A DNA stretch of 64,000 nt, taken from NCBI RefSeq assembly GCF_039540195.1, contig NZ_BAABEO010000001.1:128386-192385 (forward strand), in the 5' to 3' direction. The translations under genes and the position numbers were made by a program. How positions within the stretch are numbered: the first letter of the stretch is position 1; the number at the start of each line of letters is the position of its first letter. This document shows, piece after piece, positions 61,468 through 64,000 of the stretch. The notes under the pieces are model-generated. The model was given only the letters and a program-made list of their open reading frames with translations. It was not told where the DNA came from and searched no databases. The DNA is from Zafaria ginkgonis. Its GTDB lineage: Bacteria; Actinomycetota; Actinomycetes; Actinomycetales; Micrococcaceae.

Positions 61468-62407
61468 GAGATACAATAGTATCGCTACTATCATTATTCG
61501 CGGACCGGTATCGTTCGGGCCGGCTTCGGGCCTGGGGTGGGGACTCGTCGGAGTAGCGGCCTTTTCATTCACCGTGCCGTTCACCCGCGTGGCGGTCGAA
61601 GGACTCGCGCCGCTGTTCATCGGCTCGGGCCGCGCGGTCGTGGCCGCGGTTCTCGCCGGTTTCGCCCTCGTTCTCACCCGGCAGCGCCTTCCCCGCGGCG
61701 TCCAGCGGGCGCGCCTGGCGGTGGTTGCCGGTGGGATCGTCATCGGCTTTCCGCTCCTGACCTCGTTCGCGCTGACGACCGTGCCCGCCAGCCACGGGGC
61801 GGTCGTCATTGCCCTGCTGCCGGCAGCGACGGCCACCGCAGCGGTCCTGCGCGGGCGTGAGCATCCCCCGACAGCATTTTGGGTTGTGACGGGTGTGGGT
61901 GCCGTTGCCGCGATCGCCTTCGCCTTCTCGCAGTCGGGTGGCTTCGGTCAGGTGGGCTGGGCGGATCTGCTGCTCCTTGGAGCGGTGGTGGCAGCGGCCC
62001 TCGGATATGCCGAAGGCGGCCTGCTGGCACGCGAGCTGGGGGCCTGGCAGACCGTGTCCTGGGCACTGGTCCTCGCATCGCCCCTGATGGTTTTCCTGAC
62101 GGCCCTCTCGATCAGCCAGCAGCCGCCGTCCGGCACGATGGTGCAGTGGGCCGCCTTTGGCTACCTCGGCGTCGTGAGCATGTTTCTCGGCTTCTTCGCC
62201 TGGTACCGCGGCCTGGCCATCGGCCCCATGGCCCAGGTCAGCCAGATCCAACTCGTCCAGCCCGCACTGAGCATTGGCTGGTCCGCGCTCCTGCTGGGCG
62301 AGAACCTCACGTGGGCCACCATCATCGGCGGCCTCGCAGTCATCCTCTGCGCCGGCCTTGCGGTCCGCACGCGACGTGGCCCGCAGCCGGCGGTACCGTC
62401 TCGTTGA
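61466..62407 (+). CDS. EamA/DMT family transporter
   Basis: 313 residues with about ten helices in two EamA repeats: GLGWGLVGVAAFSFTVPFTR, FIGSGRAVVAAVLAGFALVL, later GQVGWADLLLLGAVVAAALG and QLVQPALSIGWSALLLGENL. The ATG at 61466 overlaps the regulator's own start codon on the other strand; no alternative ATG/GTG keeps the first helix, so the true start may be a rare codon near 61495 or the message may be leaderless. Exports or imports a small metabolite, probably controlled by the divergent MocR protein. Confidence 0.85.
   Translation: MRYNSIATIIIRGPVSFGPASGLGWGLVGVAAFSFTVPFTRVAVEGLAPLFIGSGRAVVAAVLAGFALVLTRQRLPRGVQRARLAVVAGGIVIGFPLLTSFALTTVPASHGAVVIALLPAATATAAVLRGREHPPTAFWVVTGVGAVAAIAFAFSQSGGFGQVGWADLLLLGAVVAAALGYAEGGLLARELGAWQTVSWALVLASPLMVFLTALSISQQPPSGTMVQWAAFGYLGVVSMFLGFFAWYRGLAIGPMAQVSQIQLVQPALSIGWSALLLGENLTWATIIGGLAVILCAGLAVRTRRGPQPAVPSR
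61476..61491. promoter_or_regulatory. MocR operator-like dyad
   Basis: ATAGTA, four bases, TACTAT, in an AT-rich island directly upstream of the regulator gene. Confidence 0.7.
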
Positions 62408-62924
62408 GCCGACGGCCGTATCCGCCGCGGGCAATTGAGGACGTTGGGATGAGCATCGCGTCCCAGTCCTCGCCCTGGCGATCCTGTCCGTACGTGGGTC
62501 CCCGTGCGCACAGGTAGCGGCCGTGGGTCGGTTTTGGTACTGCCGATGCGCGTTGACAGGCACGGAGGCTCTTCTGGCTTCAGGATCGGGTCCAGGGGTC
62601 GTGTCTGGAGGTGGTGGGTGTTTGGCCGTGCTTATAGTCGGTCCATGGAAATGGATGGGGCCCGAGAGTTGGAGGGGCAGACATCGATCAACGAGTTGCT
62701 CGACGATCCTGTGGGCCTGACCTACATCCAGATGGTGTTGCCGATTTATGTGAAGTTCGGGTCGGGTGATTTCCGGCGTCTGTCCTGAGGTCTGGTTGGA
62801 CGGAAAACGTACGGGTCCGGTCCGTGGAAGCGGCCTCTGGTGGCGGCAAGGACCACGGCGGAGGCAGTGCGCATTGTGCTGCATGCAACCGTCGGCAGGG
62901 ACCTTGGGGCTTCGGGGCGGACGA
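62408..62924. other. Mostly non-coding stretch
   Basis: A possible 47-codon frame at 62645-62788 (GARELEGQTSINELLDDPVG, LTYIQMVLPIYVKFGSGDF) follows GGTCC but has no clear ribosome site; it is noted and not called as a gene. The rest shows nothing recognisable. Confidence 0.4.
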
Positions 62925-63449
62925 TTACTGTTCCGGATACGTGATCCGCTTCCCTTGGACTTTGGCGAAGGAGGTCATGGTGTGTGGCTTGGCCGAGGTG
63001 GGGGACATGATGTCCAGCACCTGGACGCTGCGCACCAGGAGCGCGTCACCGATGAGGGAGCGGTGGCAGCGCCAAGGCACCGCCTCGGCGCACATGATCG
63101 CCAGGTCGTTGGTGTGTGCGCGTTCGGCGAGGTCCTCGACCGCCTCGGCGAATTCGGGCGTCTGCATGTAGTCCGCATACCCGCGAAAGGACGTGTTGCG
63201 CCACGCGGTGTTCTCGCTGTCCTTGCGCGAGTGCCGCAGCCCGCCGAGAGCGGCCACGTGGCGGTAGGTCAGCCCGGCCTCCCGGAGGCCACCGGCGAGG
63301 TTGTCCTGGTTGAATTGCGGGTTGTGGCGGGACGTGGGCACGGTGCGGACGTCGACGAGGTTCCTGATGCCGTGGGCCTTGAGCAGCGCGACGAAGTCCT
63401 CGAGGGCGAGGGTCGAGTGCCCGACGGTGTAGATCGTTGTCGTGGACAT
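62925..63449 (-). CDS. DUF488 family protein
   Basis: 174 residues: TTTIYTVGHSTLALEDFVAL, VDVRTVPTSRHNPQFNQDNL, AEAVPWRCHRSLIGDALLVR. The CAE-x-P-x-x-CHR pattern (here MCAEAVPWRCHR) is the family's conserved Cys/His centre, seen with domains of DNA-modification or radical chemistry, but the reaction is unknown. Confidence 0.9.
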   Translation of the reverse strand: MSTTTIYTVGHSTLALEDFVALLKAHGIRNLVDVRTVPTSRHNPQFNQDNLAGGLREAGLTYRHVAALGGLRHSRKDSENTAWRNTSFRGYADYMQTPEFAEAVEDLAERAHTNDLAIMCAEAVPWRCHRSLIGDALLVRSVQVLDIMSPTSAKPHTMTSFAKVQGKRITYPEQ

Positions 63450-63578
63450 GTCCGTCCATCGTGCTCGGCTCCCTCGCATCCGGCAAGGATCCGGCACCGG
63501 GCCTGAACCGGGCTCGGCTCGTTGGCCCGCGGGAGTGCCGATAAACGGCGTGCAGGGCCCGGCGGTCTTCATCAGTGA

Positions 63579-63619
63579 GTGTCTCGACAAACTGTCTTGC
63601 TACCCACCGGATGCGAGAC
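63579..63619 (+). repeat. Array site 18 (centre AC)
   Basis: Perfect accessory half; dyad 63594-63619 with left GTCTTGCTACCC and right CGGATGCGAGAC. It is the last copy in the window; the array may continue. Confidence 0.88.
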
Positions 63620-63658
63620 ATAGGTGCGTACGGTGGCTTCGCCGGGGCCGGGCATGGA

Positions 63659-63693
63659 GGAGAAGGCCCCCGGCTGATCCGAGGGCCTTCTCC
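63659..63693. terminator. Hairpin terminator
   Basis: GGAGAAGGCCC and its exact complement with a 13-base loop. Confidence 0.7.
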
Positions 63694-63865
63694 ATTCCCT
63701 GCCACGGCCGCCACGCTTTGCCTGGGAGCGCCGGACGCTGCACAAGTGGTTGGCCAGGATCTTTGGCCTCGTAGGAGGGGACCCCTGCGGCACGCAGCGC
63801 ATGGCGGCGCTGCATCTGGCGGTGCGGCTGGCCCGGTTCCCTGTCGCTCCGGGTCGGGACGGGTG

Positions 63866-63916
63866 AGGCCCCGGTGGTGGGGACCGGTCTCGCGACGGTC
63901 CCCACCACCGGGGCCT
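63866..63916. terminator. Very long hairpin terminator (20-bp arms)
   Basis: Arms 63866-63885 and 63897-63916 are perfect complements around an 11-base loop. It follows the end of the partial minus-strand gene at 63939. Confidence 0.85.
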
Positions 63917-63938
63917 GTTTCCTGCTATGGAGCGGCCG

Positions 63939-64000
63939 TTACACCTGGGCCATGCTTGCCCTCAGTGCTGCGGTCGCTTCGGGGTCGAGGGCGAGGCGTC
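63939..64000 (-). CDS. C-terminal end of an unknown gene (cut by window edge)
   Basis: The minus strand reads LALDPEATAALRASMAQV and stop (TAA at 63939-63941), in front of a strong terminator. Too short to identify; coding is supported by codon pattern and the terminator. Confidence 0.5.
   Translation of the reverse strand, partial: RLALDPEATAALRASMAQV

Noticed and set aside
13020..63619. CRISPR array
   Set aside because: Repeats are separated by 0.5-10 kb of genes, not 30-40 bp spacers, and no cas genes are present.
13020..63619. Classical integron attC array
   Set aside because: No tyrosine integrase gene is in the window, and the sites lack the RYYYAAC/GTTRRRY cores; the neighbouring recombinase is of the serine class.
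13020..63619. Miniature transposon (MITE) family
   Set aside because: Copies are all in one orientation, have no terminal inverted repeats with target duplications that I could see, and match recombinase half-sites instead. Not fully excluded.
1..64000. tRNA or rRNA genes, as integration targets
   Set aside because: No cloverleaf-forming stretch with a GGTTCGA-type T-arm in the right context was found by eye.

Overview
This 64 kb window is high-GC DNA from an actinobacterium, most likely a Micrococcales/Arthrobacter-like soil organism. The supporting evidence is PaaX, HtaA-domain, DUF4193 and DUF6325 proteins, mycothiol-type arsenate reductases, frequent GTG/TTG starts and strong GGAGG ribosome sites. 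No tRNA, rRNA or CRISPR array was seen. The species cannot be named from the sequence alone.

Left part (1-12.3 kb): an ordinary-looking accessory region. It holds a cut MmgE/PrpD gene, MarR and PaaX regulators, an HtaA-domain protein, a three-gene operon (heme-oxygenase-like iron enzyme, family 2 glycosyltransferase, CDGSH iron-sulfur protein), a cation diffusion facilitator paired with a small lipoprotein, an MFS transporter and several membrane proteins. Very strong hairpins separate convergent genes. None of the dispersed repeat described next was found here.

Right part (12.3-64 kb): a small serine recombinase gene (12301-12909, minus strand) is followed, on the side of its 5' end, by about 18 dispersed copies of a ~41 bp repeat, all in the same orientation, the last at 63.6 kb. 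Each copy has an accessory half-site (GTGTCTCGACAAA) followed by a dyad of two 12-bp halves around two variable central bases, which is the layout of DNA-invertase/resolvase crossover sites. The recombinase promoter carries the same half-site as a perfect 12-bp inverted repeat. Between the repeats lie independent gene packets, many with their own promoter, operator or terminator. This resembles an integron in plan (recombinase transcribed away from an adjacent site array) but with a serine recombinase. It is the main candidate for an undescribed system in the window; its mobility is inferred, not shown.

Packets in order: a 96-aa orphan; a membrane protein with a winged-helix regulator; a long packet with a TIGR02206 membrane protein, UspA, an anthrone-oxygenase-like protein and an arsenic island (arsR, aquaporin, ArsR-ArsC fusion, arsC, thioredoxin reductase, a Cys-rich micropeptide, a flavoprotein and two more arsC, with no ArsB/Acr3 pump in the island); DUF2252; two alpha/beta hydrolases; orphan proteins sharing a CxxCGDxGCG motif; DUF4193 and GNAT; GntR, POT peptide transporter, gamma-glutamyltransferase and DUF1275; small orphans; a secreted orphan; DUF6325, a Na+/H+ antiporter, and a formylglycine-generating enzyme divergent from a Cys-type sulfatase; a second UspA with an MFS drug exporter; two more membrane-plus-winged-helix modules; PdxR/EamA and DUF488. 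Decayed genes (VOC, ClC channel, HpcH/HpaI aldolase, ISL3, IS30 and IS630 transposases) are scattered among the intact ones, as expected for a region that gains and loses DNA often.
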